Below, in pieces: positions 6,167-6,501 of a stretch of 6,501 nucleotides of DNA. Under the pieces are notes generated by a model, which was given only the letters and a program-made list of their open reading frames with translations, was not told where the DNA came from and made no database searches. The stretch lies in assembly GCA_965371945.1 (NCBI GenBank), contig CBDVAK010000204.1, positions 1-6,501 of the forward strand, in the 5' to 3' direction. The DNA comes from CBDVAK01 sp965371945 (lineage in GTDB: Bacteria; Pseudomonadota; Gammaproteobacteria; Competibacterales; JAHEDQ01). The translations under genes and the position numbers were made by a program. Each line of letters starts with the position of its first letter. Position 1 is the first letter of the stretch.

Positions 6167-6501
6167 TCAGAGCTTGCCGAAATAGTGCTCGTAGGCGCCC
6201 ACGTAGTTGGGCGAATTCAGATGCACATAGGCACCGTGTCGCTGCGCCCAAGCCATCTGTGATTCGATGACCTTCTTGAAGAAGGGATCTTCGGCGCTGA
6301 ACTTTTCGACGATGATGTCCCAGGCCTTGAGCTGAGCGTCCATCACCGCATCCGGCGTGCGGTAGACGTTGACGCCGAAGTCCTCCTTGAGGACCTTCAA
6401 GTCCTGCGAGTAGCGCTCCATCGCCTTCCAGGCCATGTCGGCGGACGCGGCCTCGGAGGCGTAGGACAGGATCGCCTGGTGTTCCTGCGGCAGCTTATCG
6501 A
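6167..6501 (-). CDS. TRAP transporter solute-binding protein (DctP/TakP type), C-terminal part
   Basis: The last 110 residues of a periplasmic solute-binding protein are present. The frame stays open past the internal ATG at 6436 to the right edge of the window, so the start and signal peptide lie outside. Residues read upstream of that ATG (DKLPQEHQAILSYASEAASA) continue smoothly, showing that 6436 is not the real start. The C-terminal features are typical of the TakP group: AWDIIVEKFSAEDPFFKKV, then an alpha-helical SQMAWAQRHGAY, then AYEHYFGKL at the end. In TakP of Rhodobacter sphaeroides, which binds 2-oxoacids such as pyruvate, a C-terminal helix is swapped between two subunits. The residues that would identify the ligand are in the missing part. 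It is the first gene of the operon visible here and delivers substrate to the permeases downstream. Confidence 0.9.
   Translation of the reverse strand, partial: DKLPQEHQAILSYASEAASADMAWKAMERYSQDLKVLKEDFGVNVYRTPDAVMDAQLKAWDIIVEKFSAEDPFFKKVIESQMAWAQRHGAYVHLNSPNYVGAYEHYFGKL

Noticed and set aside
1..6501. CRISPR arrays, insertion sequences, tRNA or rRNA genes, phage or defence genes
   Set aside because: No repeat-spacer pattern, transposase, terminal inverted repeats with target duplication, or structured RNA gene was seen.

Overview
The window looks like chromosomal DNA from a Gram-negative bacterium, most likely a proteobacterium. It has an outer-membrane beta-barrel gene with a Sec signal peptide, an operon for a tripartite (TRAP) solute importer with a periplasmic binding protein, moderately high GC and closely packed genes. 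No feature fixes the genus. Marine or otherwise oligotrophic proteobacteria are typical TRAP carriers, but that is inference.

Layout. Bases 1-233 hold no gene. The first ~90 bases are extraordinarily rich in G and C homopolymers (10 G, 9 G and 15 C runs) and form two potential GC hairpins, the first followed by a T-rich stretch like an intrinsic terminator. Bases 234-1571 (+) encode a secreted outer-membrane barrel of the Omp85/BamA 'surface antigen' class with no POTRA domains. It ends 4 bases from the end of a convergent leftward operon that fills the rest of the window.

The leftward operon, in transcription order, is: a TRAP solute-binding protein (DctP/TakP type, cut by the right edge, 6167-6501); an 88-base intercistronic gap with a strong hairpin; TRAP small permease (5491-6078); TRAP large permease (4142-5494, ATGA overlap with the previous gene); an amidase-signature hydrolase (2781-4133, 8 bases after the permease); a 63-residue two-helix membrane protein (2564-2755); and a D-2-hydroxyacid dehydrogenase (1576-2541).

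How they may work together. The TRAP proteins should bind an organic acid or a related anion in the periplasm and import it with sodium or protons. The binding protein and permeases resemble the 2-oxoacid or 'mannitol/chloroaromatic' branch. Amidase plus 2-hydroxyacid dehydrogenase suggests a short route in which an imported amide is hydrolysed and a 2-oxoacid/2-hydroxyacid pair is interconverted. The substrate cannot be read from the sequence. The individual enzyme families are familiar, and I see no clearly new system. The points worth a second look are the homopolymer/G-quadruplex region, the POTRA-less barrel, the small membrane protein inside a TRAP operon, and the pathway implied by the operon.
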